Assembly (NCBI RefSeq): GCF_032854445.1
Contig: NW_027017962.1
Coordinates: forward strand, 188,001-252,000
Length of the DNA stretch: 64,000 bases
Source of the DNA: Liolophura sinensis
Taxonomy: Eukaryota > Mollusca > Polyplacophora > Chitonida > Chitonidae
Direction of reading: 5' to 3'
Positions 1-10,129 of this stretch are shown here, one piece after another (the stretch's first letter is position 1; every line of letters starts with the position of its first letter). The notes below the pieces were generated by a model, which saw only the letters and a program-made list of their open reading frames with translations, searched no databases and was not told where the DNA came from. A program made the translations under genes and the position numbers.

Positions 1-211
1 AGCACAACCCAAGAGCTTCTCACCAATGCGATAACTGTGAGTTCAATTCTAGTTCATGCTGTATGTACGCAAGGTCAGGTCTGCCAGCAACCTGCTGATG
101 GTCGTCTGATTCCTCCTGAATCCACAAGGTTCCTCCCACTATAATGCTGCCTGCCGTCGTAAAAGTGAGATATTCTTGAGTACGACGTAAAACTCCAAAT
201 CAAATAAATAA
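1..211 (-). mobile_element. Dispersed SINE-like repeat, copy 1 (truncated by window edge)
   Basis: The copy ends in the characteristic GAGTACGACGTAAAACTCC then AAATCAAATAAATAAA and contains the GGTCTGCCAGCAACC, CCTCCCACTATAATG and GCCGTCGTAAAAGTG blocks shared with copies at 6545, 26125, 27903, 49010 and 50578. No coding capacity. I recognise the consensus as a common mollusc repeat but cannot name the family. Lies in the ACSS2 intron after exon 9. Confidence 0.75.
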
Positions 212-298
212 ACATGCAGTGAAAATATAAAAATGAACAAATTATGCAAAATGGTCACATTTCAACTATGTGTACAAAGGCTGATAAGTATTACTCAC

Positions 299-432
299 TT
301 CTTAACAAACTCGTCTCCAAACTTCATGAGAGCTCGAATTGCTGTGGGAGCCGTGTAAAACTTGGACACTTTATACTTGTCAACAATCTGCCAGAACCTA
401 CTAGCATCAGGATGGAAGGGTACTCCTTCAAA
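299..432 (-). CDS. ACSS2: ACSS2 exon 9 (residues 371-415, last exon in window)
   Basis: Acceptor ATTTTAG, then [37 protein letters not shown] and FGDEFVKK. This matches the family segment VLFEGIP..P...[25 protein letters not shown]. The donor is GTGAGT in phase 2. The exons for the remaining C-terminal portion lie at coordinates below 1. Confidence 0.95.
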
Positions 433-537
433 CTAAAATAGAAACAAGTGGTTATTTCATCATGGTGTCTCCTTGTACTACTGTAGCAGGTTAGTGTCAA
501 TGTGGAGATGTTTATAGTACTCTCTCTGAGAGACATA

Positions 538-1582
538 CTGTACAGAAGACACCAGACATGACACTCACAAACACACTGTACAGAAGACACCAGACATGCC
601 ACTCACAAACACACCGTACAAACAACATCAGACATGCCACTCACAAACACACCGTACAAACAACATCAGACATGCCACTCACAAACACACCATACAGACA
701 ACATCAGACATGCCACTCACAAACACACCGTACAGACAACATCAGACATGCCACTCACAAACACACCGTACAGACAACATCAGACATGCCTCTCACAAAC
801 ACACCGTACAAACAACATCAGACATGCCTCTCACAAACACACCATACAGACAACATCAGACATGCCACTCACAAACACACTGTACAGACAACATCAGACA
901 TGCCACTCACAAACACACCGTACAAACAACATCAGACATGCCTCTCACAAACACACCATACAGACAACATCAGACATGCCACTCACAAACACACTGTACA
1001 GACAACATCAGACGTGCCACTCACAAACACACCGTACAGACAACATCAGACATGCCACTCACAAACACACCGTACAAACAACATCAGACATGCCACTCAC
1101 AAACACACCATACAAACAACATCAGACATGCCTCTCACAAACACACCGTACAGACAACATCAGACATGCCACTCACAAACACAACGTACAGACATCAGAC
1201 ATGCCACTCACAAACACACCGTACAAACAACATCAGACATGCCACTCACAAACACACCGTACAGACAACATTAGACATGCCACTCACAAACCCATCGTAA
1301 AGACAACATCAGACATGCCACTCACAAACACACCGTACAGACAACATCAGACATGCCACTCACAAATACACCGTACAGACAATATCAGACATGCCTCTCA
1401 CAAACACACCGTACAGACAACATTAGACATGCCACTCACAAACCCATGGTACAGACAACATCAGACGTGCCACTCACAAACACATCGTACAGACAACATC
1501 AGACATGCCACTCAGACACATATGTATAGAAGACACCACATATGACACTCAGAAACACACTGTACAGAAGACACCAGACATG
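538..1582. repeat. 38-bp minisatellite in ACSS2 intron 8 (about 27 copies)
   Basis: The plus-strand unit is ACAGACAACATCAGACATGC followed by CACTCACAAACACACCGT. The outer copies are more diverged (GAAGACACC) than the central ones (AACAACATC). Open reading frames run through it in several frames because of low stop content, not because it is a gene. On the sense (minus) strand every unit contains GTGAGT, which resembles a splice donor, but no exon homology is seen. Confidence 0.9.
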
Positions 1583-1806
1583 ATGCCCATTTACAGATGT
1601 ACATCTGCTGATGCTGAGCACTGTGCCTATAAAGGATGACCCCAAATGTACTACAGGTCTCCACCACAGTGCATTGACTATTATACCAAAGTACAATCAT
1701 CAGCTCTAGTGACAGATGGCATACTTATGGCTTAAATTTGAAGGTTTTCTTTAAAAATATACATGTACACGTAGAACCCTATAGAGAAGAGGAAATGGTC
1801 TAAATG

Positions 1807-4800
1807 ACTTAAAGTGATGCCCTTAGCAGTATAGGCCAATGGGAAGTCGTAACTAAAGTGACTCACAATGATACCAGTAGCAGCACGGGCCAAAGAGAGA
1901 AGTGACTTACAATAATACCAGTAGCAGCACGGGCCAAAGAGAGAAGTGACTTACAATGATACCAGTAGCAGCACGGGCCAAAGAGACAAGTGACTTACAA
2001 TAATACCAGTAGCAGCACGGGCCAAAGAGAGAAGTGACTTACAATGATACCAGTAGCAGCACGGGCCAAAGAGAGAAGTGACTTACAATGATGCCAGTAG
2101 CAGCATGGGCCAAAGAGAGAAGTGACTTACAATGATGCCAGTAGCAGCACGGGCCAAAGAGAGAAGTGACTTACAATAATACCAGTAGCAGCACGGGCCA
2201 AAGAGAGAAGTGACTTACAATAATACCAGTAGCAGCACGGGCCAAAGAGAGAAGTGACTTACAATGATACCAGTAGCAGCACGGGCCAAAGAGACAAGTG
2301 ACTTACAATAATACCAGTAGCAGCACGGGCCAAAGAGAGAAGTGACTTACAATGATACCAGTAGCAGCACGGGCCAAAGAGAGAAGTGACTTACAATAAT
2401 ACCAGTAGCAGCACGGGCCAAAGAGAGAAGTGACTTACAATGATACCAGAAGCAGCACGGGCCAAAGAGAGAAGTGACTTACAATAATACCAGTAGCAGC
2501 ACGGGCCAAAGAGAGAAGTGACTTACAATGATGCCAGTAGCAGCATGGGCCAAAGAGAGAAGTGACTTACAATAATACCAGTAGCAGCACGGGCCAAAGA
2601 GAGAAGTGACTTACAATGATACCAGTAGCAGCACGGGCCAAAGAGAGAAGTGACTTACAATGATGCCAGTAGCAGCACGGGCCAAAGAGAGAAGTGACTT
2701 ACAATAATACCAGTAGCAGCACGGGCCAAAGAGAGAAGTGACTTACAATAATACCAGTAGCAGCACGGGCCAAAGAGAGAAGTGACTTACAATGATGCCA
2801 GTAGCAGCACGGGCCAAAGAGAGAAGTGACTTACAATGATGCCAGTAGCAGCACGGGCCAAAGAGAGAAGTGACTTACAATAATACCAGTAGCAGCACGG
2901 GCCAAAGAGAGAAGTGACTTACAATAATACCAGTAGCAGCACGGGCCAAAGAGAGAAGTGACTTACAATGATACCAGTAGCAGCACGGGCCAAAGAGAGA
3001 AGTGACTTACAATGATGCCAGTAGCAGCACGGGCCAAAGAGACAAGTGACTTACAATAATACCAGTAGCAGCACGGGCCAAAGAGAGAAGTGACTTACAA
3101 TAATACCAGTAGCAGCACGGGCCAAAGAGAGAAGTAACTTACAATAATACCAGTAGCAGCACGGGCCAAAGAGAGAAGTGACTTACAATGATGCCAGTAG
3201 CAGCACGGGCCAAAGAGAGAAGTGACTTACAATAATACCAGTAGCAGCACGGGCCAAAGAGAGAAGTGACTTACAATAATACCAGTAGCAGCACGGGCCA
3301 AAGAGAGAAGTGACTTACAATGATACCAGTAGCAGCACGAGCCAAAGAGAGAAGTGACTTACAATGATACCAGTAGCAGCACGAGCCAAAGAGAGAAGTG
3401 ACTTACAATGATACCAGTAGCAGCACGGGCCAAAGAGAGAAGTAACTTACAATGATGCCAGTAGCAGCACGGGCCAAAGAGAGAAGTGACTTACAATGAT
3501 GCCAGAAGCAGCACGGGCCAAAGAGAGAAGTGACTTACAATGATACCAGTAGCAGCACGAGCCAAAGAGAGAAGTGACTTACAATAATACCAGTAGCAGC
3601 ACGGGCCAAAGAGAGAAGTGACTTACAATAATACCAGTAGCAGCACGGGCCAAAGAGAGAAGTGACTTACAATAATACCAGTAGCAGCACGGGCCAAAGA
3701 GAGAAGTGACTTACAATAATACCAGTAGCAGCACGGGCCAAAGAGAGAAGTGACTTACAATGATACCAGTAGCAGCACGGGCCAAAGAGAGAAGTAACTT
3801 ACAATGATGCCAGTAGCAGCACGGGCCAAAGAGAGAAGTGACTTACAATGATGCCAGAAGCAGCACGGGCCAAAGAGAGAAGTGACTTACAATGATACCA
3901 GTAGCAGCACGAGCCAAAGAGAGAAGTGACTTACAATGATACCAGTAGAAGCACGGGCCAAAGAGAGAAGTGACTTACAATGATGCCAGTAGCAGCACGG
4001 GCCAAAGAGAGAAGTGACTTACAATAATACCAGTAGCAGCACGGGCCAAAGAGAGAAGTGACTTACAATGATACCAGTAGCAGCACGGGCCAAAGAGAGA
4101 AGTGACTTACAATGATGCCAGTAGCAGCACGGGCCAAAGAGAGAAGTGACTTACAATGATACCAGTAGCAGCACGAGCCAAAGAGACAAGTGACTTACAA
4201 TGATGCCAGTAGCAGCACAGGCCAAAGAGACAAGTGACTTACAATAATACCAGTAGCAGCACGGGCCAAAGAGAGAAGTGACTTACAATGATACCAGTAG
4301 CAGCACGGGCCAAAGAGAGAAGTGACTTACAATGATGCCAGTAGCAGCACGGGCCAAAGAGAGAAGTGACTTACAATGATACCAGTAGCAGCACGAGCCA
4401 AAGAGACAAGTGACTTACAATGATACCAGTAGCAGCACGGGCCAAAGAGAGAAGTGACTTACAATAATACCAGTAGCAGCACGGGCCAAAGAGAGAAGTG
4501 ACTTACAATGATACCAGTAGCAGCACGGGCCAAAGAGAGAAGTGACTTACAATGATGCCAGTAGCAGCACGGGCCAAAGAGAAAAGTGACTTACAATAAT
4601 ACCAGTAGCAGCACGGGCCAAAGAGAGAAGTGACTTACAATGATGCCAGTAGCAGCACGGGCCAAAGAGAGAAGTGACTTACAATAATACCAGTAGCAGC
4701 ACGGGCCAAAGAGAGAAGTAACTTACAATGATGCCAGTAGCAGCATGGGCCAAAGAGAGAAGTGACTTACAATGATGCCAGTAGCAGCACGAGCCAAAGA

Positions 4801-5122
4801 GAGAAGTGACTTACAATGATGCCAGTAGCAGCACGGGCCAAAGAGAGAAGTGACTTACAATGATGCCAGTAGCAGCACGGGCCAAAGAGAGAAGTGACTT
4901 ACAATGATGCCAGTAGCAGCACGGGCCAAAGAGAGAAGTGACTTACAATAATACCAGTAGCAGCACGGGCCAAAGAGAGAAGTGACTTACAATAATACCA
5001 GTAGCAGCACGGGCCAAAGAGAGAAGTGACTTACAATGATGCCAGTAGCAGCATGGGCCAAAGAGAGAAGTGACTTACAATAATACCAGTAGCAGCACGG
5101 GCCAAAGAGAGAAGTGACTTAC
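1807..5122 (-). repeat. 44-bp minisatellite made of the exon 8 end plus consensus 5' splice site (about 74 copies)
   Basis: Each unit, read on the minus strand, is GGCCCGTGCTGCTACTGG, then TATCATT or a close variant, then GTAAGTCACTTCTCTCTTT. The authentic exon end differs mainly at CCAACG against CCCGTG (N against R). Almost every unit keeps an intact GTAAGT. Common variants are ATAATACC, ATGATACC and ATGATGCC on the plus strand, and they are mixed along the array. The lowest copy (about 1807-1850) is strongly decayed. The array directly follows the true donor with no unique spacer. Confidence 0.95.
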
Positions 5123-5315
5123 AATGATGCCAGTAGCAGCGTTGGCCAGTGGTCCGTAGCAGACATACGTATGTCCAGTAATCCAGCCCACATCAGCTGT
5201 ACACCAGTACACATCATCAGGATGATAATCAAAGGTGTACTTGAAGGTGGTAGCCGAGTAAAGCATGTAGCCTCCTACTGTATGCAGGACACCTTTTGGT
5301 TTACCTGTGGATCCA
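5123..5315 (-). CDS. ACSS2: ACSS2 exon 8 (residues 306-370, adenylate-forming core motif)
   Basis: Acceptor GGTTACAG, then [17 protein letters not shown], a middle segment ending [18 protein letters not shown], and [19 protein letters not shown]. The SGSTGKPKG loop (306-314) binds the ATP phosphates, and [13 protein letters not shown] is the A4/A5-type core of the AMP-binding superfamily. The donor is the perfect consensus GTAAGT at 5122. The last 20 or so coding bases with this donor are the seed of the 44-bp array at 1807-5122. Confidence 0.96.
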
Positions 5316-5800
5316 CTGTAACCCAAAGCAGGTGTTAGGCTGTATGAATAGGGCTATAAAGGGGGAAGTATTTCAGTGACCTTTGTTCTTACAAGCAGTG
5401 AGTTGTACCAGTTATCTGGATCCTTTTAAATTTGTTTAATTTTAAGTTTAACCTGACATGTTTTTAAGATCACAAAATACCAACCCAGGAATTCTGAACA
5501 AAATTGCAGACTTGTGAACTTACAATTTTTAGACATTCACACTGTGCATGTACAATATCTTTGTTTTACTATAAATGAACAGATTTCCACATGGGTATAC
5601 ATGTACTTCCATATACAGACACTTCATAATTTCTTAGTTGTCAATTTGGCCATATCAAAACACACTGGAATGCTGCAGGTTTGTACAACACATTTTTATA
5701 GTTTATAGTAGGTCTACTTTACAGATCCAACTCCAGTTTACAACATGCCACAAATTACAATAACCAATTACATGACTGAGTAAGTGAGTGATTGACTGAC

Positions 5801-5916
5801 CTGGTATACAGCATGAACAGTGGGTCCTCAGCCTCCATCCACTCCGGCTCACATGTCCCCTTCTGTCCGTCCATGAGGGTGTGCCACCATTTGTCCCTGC
5901 CATCTTTCCACTTGAT
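5801..5916 (-). CDS. ACSS2: ACSS2 exon 7 (residues 268-306)
   Basis: Acceptor TTTTCAG, then [34 protein letters not shown] and MLYT. WW..LM, C.PEW..AEDPLF.LYT is the family signature before the phosphate-binding loop. The donor is GTCAGT in phase 2, which splits S306 of the [11 protein letters not shown] loop between this exon and the next. Confidence 0.95.
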
Positions 5917-5990
5917 CTGAAAACAACCACCTCCCTCTTCAAATGTGCTGTCTTTAAATGTGTTTCACATGTACACAGAGATTGACCATT

Positions 5991-6110
5991 GGCTCCTGAA
6001 CCTGAAGAAAGGCTCCTGAACCAGAAGAAAGGCTCCTGAACCTGAAGAAAGGCTCCTGAACCTGAAGAAAGGCTCCTGAACCAGAAGAAAGGCTCCTGAG
6101 AATGATTTTT
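5991..6110. repeat. 20-bp tandem repeat (6 copies) in ACSS2 intron 6-7
   Basis: Unit GGCTCCTGAACCTGAAGAAA at 5991, 6011, 6031, 6051, 6071 and a diverged copy at 6091. The rest of 5917-7207 holds a dispersed repeat copy and a 57-bp direct duplication. Confidence 0.9.
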
Positions 6111-6544
6111 AGGGACTATCTAGGTAAATGTAAGAATCAACTTTCTCCAGTCTTCCAAGTTTTTAAATTTGGAAACTTTGTTTATAAGAAGACAAAACAA
6201 TGATTCTGAAGCTGATATTTTTTATTAATCTCTTTCATTAGGTTTTTTTTTTCATAGCTGTTTAACACCATACTCCTGATTGTTCCAGCTACATGTGTAT
6301 GTAATACATGCAACTCGTATCAGTGTAGAAAACCTGGCTAGCACTGTACCTGGGGTAAACCACTGACATGAGGGTCGCACTTTCACAATCCACTGTCTCA
6401 CTGTGTGACATGCATGTACAGAATAGCAGATCATATTGGAGGAAGATGAGTGGTCTTTGCTGAACGTCAGGCTGTGTAATACCACAGTACCATGAATCCT
6501 GCTCACTGCTTATTGTCATCACCAACAGTGAGAGCAGGACAATG

Positions 6545-6752
6545 TACAAATTCCCTGCCACGGCTTGTGTTCCTCTGGTTCAGAGTCATGTGCCTTACTG
6601 GACTACGTCCTCCTTCCCTCTCAGCTAGCAGTAATAACACTTCGCTCCATTTGTCACACAGTCATGCTCTGCCTGGTTTCCTCCCCCCATAGTGCTGGCC
6701 ACCATCGTATAAGTAAAACATTCTCGAGTACAGTGTAAAACACCAATCAAAT
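6545..6752 (-). mobile_element. Dispersed SINE-like repeat, copy 2
   Basis: The copy ends CTCGAGTACAGTGTAAAACA then CCAATCAAATAAAA and includes CTGCCTGGTTTCCTCCCCCC and GTGCTGGCCACCATCGTATA, matching the shared family blocks. Diverged. Confidence 0.75.
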
Positions 6753-6777
6753 AAAAACATAAATCAAACAATCATGT

Positions 6778-6893
6778 AATGTACATTCCAACACTCAATG
6801 CTTTCCTCCGTTATGACAGTTTCGCTCCACAAACGTACATTCCAACACTCAACGCTTTCCTCCGTTATGACAGTTTCGCTCCACAAACAAACC
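6778..6893. repeat. 57-bp direct duplication
   Basis: Two near-identical copies of ACATTCCAACACTCAA then GCTTTCCTCCGTTATGACAG then TTTCGCTCCACAAAC lie side by side. Confidence 0.85.
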
Positions 6894-7207
6894 ACCATGT
6901 GCTCTGCATGGGTTACGACTTCTGACAGCAGCACCAGTTATCACCCCTCAAAACATCACGTCTAGATTAGCTACCGATCTGGATTATGCTAATTCTGGAC
7001 CATTTTGACAGACAACTGGCCCACTGAAAAATTCAGATGACTAATGTCTTCGTATATGCATCAGGTAGCCCAAATGATCCCACACATGTGAATGGGTTTA
7101 ATTTATAGGTCACACAAACCAACATTTCAGTTGCATATGTGTCAAATTAGCTGCTAATTTGGAGCCTGTGAAGAATGTAGGTCTATATGCATGTAGATGG
7201 CACGTAC

Positions 7208-7334
7208 TTGCAGTTTCCTGTATGGACGTTTTGCAGGCGGTTCGTCAGAGCTGTCTCCATTACTGCCATCAATAATCTGCTCATCTGCAGGACTTAGATG
7301 ACGCACCACAATACAGGTCTCCACATGATGACCA
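7208..7334 (-). CDS. ACSS2: ACSS2 exon 6 (residues 225-267)
   Basis: Acceptor TGTCAG, then GHHVETCIVVRHLSP, ADEQIIDGSNGDSSDEPP and AKRPYRKLQ. C-I-V-V-K/R-H is conserved. The acidic, low-complexity middle is a variable loop in the family. The donor is GTACGT in phase 0. Confidence 0.92.
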
Positions 7335-7624
7335 CTGACACAGAACAAGAGAGACTGGCAGTCATGATGAAGTACAATACAAACACAACATACACAACTC
7401 TGCTGGCACATTCATGCATCAGCGCATTTCAGATCTTTCCTATGTGAATTTACTTTTTGATTTATATTTTATCAGTAATCACATGTATGCATTAATTGTT
7501 TTTTTATTCCATTTTTTAAAAAAACTTTACTGTAAAATACCTGCATTAAACTGTTTAGCTTTATTGCTGGAGTTATCCATTCAGAATTTATCAACCTTGA
7601 GCTGTATAGTGGTGAAATGTTATG

Positions 7625-7828
7625 TCAAAAATGATGCTTGAGGATGTAATCGATGCTTGAGGATGTAAATGATGCTTGAAAATGTAAATGATGCTTGAGG
7701 ATGTAAATGATGCTTGAGAATTTAAATGATGCTTGAGGATGTAAATGATGCTTGAGGATGTAAATGATGCTTGAGAATGTAAATGATGCTTGAGGATGTA
7801 AATGATGCTTGAGGATGTAATTGATGCT
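7625..7828. repeat. 19-bp tandem repeat (about 11 copies) beside ACSS2 exon 5
   Basis: Unit GATGCTTGAGGATGTAAAT with GAGAATG and GAAAATG variants. It lies 48 bases downstream of the exon 5 donor in gene direction. A minus-strand open frame through it is an artefact of the repeat. Confidence 0.9.
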
Positions 7829-7875
7829 AAGTGTTTGATGAGAGATTGAAAAAATGAAATAAAATCTGAAGTTAC

Positions 7876-7951
7876 TTTTTCTCACAAATAGCCAAGGCTC
7901 CATCAGCAATTGCCTTCAGGTTTAACAGCTTTGTCCCCCTCCAGACTCCAT
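7876..7951 (-). CDS. ACSS2: ACSS2 exon 5 (residues 200-225)
   Basis: Acceptor CCTTTAG, then DGVWRGTKLLNLKAIAD and GALAICEK. The family equivalent is DAFYRGEKLVNLKEIADEAL. The donor is GTAACT, moderately weak (phase 2, N225 split with exon 6). It is flanked downstream in the gene by a 19-bp tandem array (7625-7828). Confidence 0.93.
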
Positions 7952-9345
7952 CTAAAGGAAAAGTCACACAGTATGTTAGCTCTGATCAAACTGAAGTTCA
8001 CAGTACAATTCACTGAGTAAACAAATTGTTGGGAAATACTGTTTGTGGAATATGCTGAATAAATCTGTAAACTGAAGCTGAAACTCGTGTCCATGTATAT
8101 CTGTCTACAGAGTAGGGAGAAACAATTCTGCTGCTACCACAGGAAACTAACTCTTGTAATTAATACATTTAACTACATGAAAAGGATTACACTGTGTAAG
8201 AATGTTTGCAAAACTCTCCCAAGGATAAATGCTTATTCCTCTCTGGTTACAAATTTACATGTATCAGATAACTGCACACTATCCTCCTCTCACAAGTCTG
8301 TCTTATAAATGATTCTCTATCTGTTATTGCTAATAAACAATTCCTCATGTGATTTGAACATTATTGGCAGAGTGGACCATAAGCCATAACAAAAAACAGG
8401 ATAGCAGTTACTGTTTTATCACCTTAAGTAGGCAGCGCCAGGGATGGGAGTCAAGCTACCGTTTCCACCAAGGGGAGGCAACCCAGTATAATACACATGT
8501 AGATGAATAAGCCAGGGTAGATACATCTGGACATGCACAGCTGTACACTGATGGAACACATACCTGTACCCGTGTGCCCAGGTTAACTGATTAACCACTG
8601 TTGCCAATGTTTCATACTTTCTGTGGCGTGTCGATGTATGATGTACATTTACTGTTACAAGTGAATCATATTCTTGATGTACAGAGTAAAACACCAATCA
8701 AATAAACAGATACATAAATCACATGTAAATCTGAACTTCATGTTGGCTGGATTCTACCTGTGTTCACAGATGATCTATAGAGTTACATACATATCCCTTG
8801 TATAAACCTTGTCTACATTACTGCTTAACAGTAACAGTGAATCCAAAACCTCCTTCTCTCATCGTATGCGAGACTTTAGTGACAATCAGCGGTTTGCTGA
8901 AGATGATATGTTTGTTGAAGATGACATGTCTTCCGCCAAGATTCTGTGCATATCTGTGTACCACATGTGGCACACTTGCCAAAGGGTTTACCTTGACCAA
9001 TAAAACCTACTGCCATCATGTATAAAGTGAAAAGTCATCGGTATCTTTAAACACAATCAAATAAATAAATAAAATTTCAGCCAATACAAGGAAACATCAA
9101 ATAAGTACGACTGATGCTAAAGGCACATGAAAGAAACACCTGCAGTACTAAAATACATTCACTTTAAAATTCTGTCATCTGACATTTTAAGTTTTGCATT
9201 CTACCTACATGTATAATATGATCAAACAAGAACAAATCTGACAGAGTATGAACAAAGAATTTAGTCTCAAATTTAAGCTTATGGTACACATAAACAGTGA
9301 AACTGAAATCAGACTTAAAACCAAACTATCAACACAGCAACAGAC
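7952..9345. other. ACSS2 intron between exons 5 and 4B
   Basis: No exon recognised. It contains two degraded tails of the dispersed repeat family, at about 8655-8716 and 8981-9072, both ending CAATCAAATAAA in minus orientation. The rest is unassigned sequence. Confidence 0.6.
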
Positions 9346-9418
9346 CTGTGGTGATTGTACAGCAACATTTAGCGTCTAAAATACGGTCTGCCAGAGCTTC
9401 CGAGGAATAACCACCAAA
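9346..9418 (-). CDS. ACSS2: ACSS2 exon 4, version B (downstream, canonical-looking)
   Basis: 73 bases read FGGYSSEALADRILDA then KCCCTITT, in phase 0 to phase 1. The acceptor is TTTTCTAG with a long pyrimidine tract, and the donor is GTCTGT. G plus AT of exon 5 gives D, producing TITTDGVWRG, close to the family TITTDA.YRG. This version resembles other ACSS2 proteins better than 15101-15173. Either one alone keeps the frame. Including both would add 73 bases and shift it. Confidence 0.93.
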
Positions 9419-9489
9419 CTAGAAAACAAAGAAAACATTGGGGAGGTGTTTATATAGTGACAGGGAGCTACATGCCCCTAACATACAGA

Positions 9490-9795
9490 CCGGTACATGT
9501 ACAGGATTTTTACCATTTGTCATACAACCATGCACATAGAACACAAAACAATACACATTCACATACAACAGCTGCACCACAACCACTCTCCTGCAGCCAG
9601 GAGTTCACAAGTTGTACAATTTTCTTGTTGATAATACAACCATGCAGGCAGAACACAAAATATTACACCTTTACATGCAACAGCTGTACGGAAGAAATTC
9701 TCCCGCTGCCATGTGCTCGCAAGTTGTCAAAATTTCTTGTTGATCATACAACCATGCCGCCAGATCATGCCTTTATACACTTTTATACTTAGGTG
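9490..9795. repeat. 112-bp degenerate tandem repeat (nearly 3 copies)
   Basis: The block ATACAACCATGC recurs at 9522, 9634 and 9746, exactly 112 bases apart, with surrounding homology (AACACAAAA.ATTACAC, CAACAGCTG, CTCGCAAGTTGT). It lies just upstream of exon 4B in gene direction. Confidence 0.8.
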
Positions 9796-10129
9796 CATCA
9801 CAGCATGAACTCTTCTGCAGCCAGGTGTCCAAAAGTGCATGCAAAGTTTCTGCAGTTCTTCAACCCTTTCGGATGTTTGCAAACCTGTTCTTCTAGTCAT
9901 TATTCTGTGTTAACTGATAAATTATATGTTTTATAAATCCCTGAAACTAGCCAATTTGTCTCCAAAATCAAATTAAAAATGTGCATAAACTGCACTGAAA
10001 GTTGATCTTTCATGTGTGAAAAGGTTAAGGGATTAGGGTAAGTCACAATTGTTTATATCAGTGAGACTGAACATGTTACATGTAACGAACAATGGAATTT
10101 CAGTCGATCCTAGAGGTAGGATCAGGTCT

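Noticed and set aside
558-1545. Three overlapping plus-strand frames of 234-303 codons
   Set aside because: All are readings of the same 38-bp minisatellite in different phases.
1807-5122. Possible CRISPR array because of regular short repeats
   Set aside because: There are no unique spacers. Whole 44-bp units are repeated head to tail and the unit matches the adjacent exon boundary in a eukaryotic gene.
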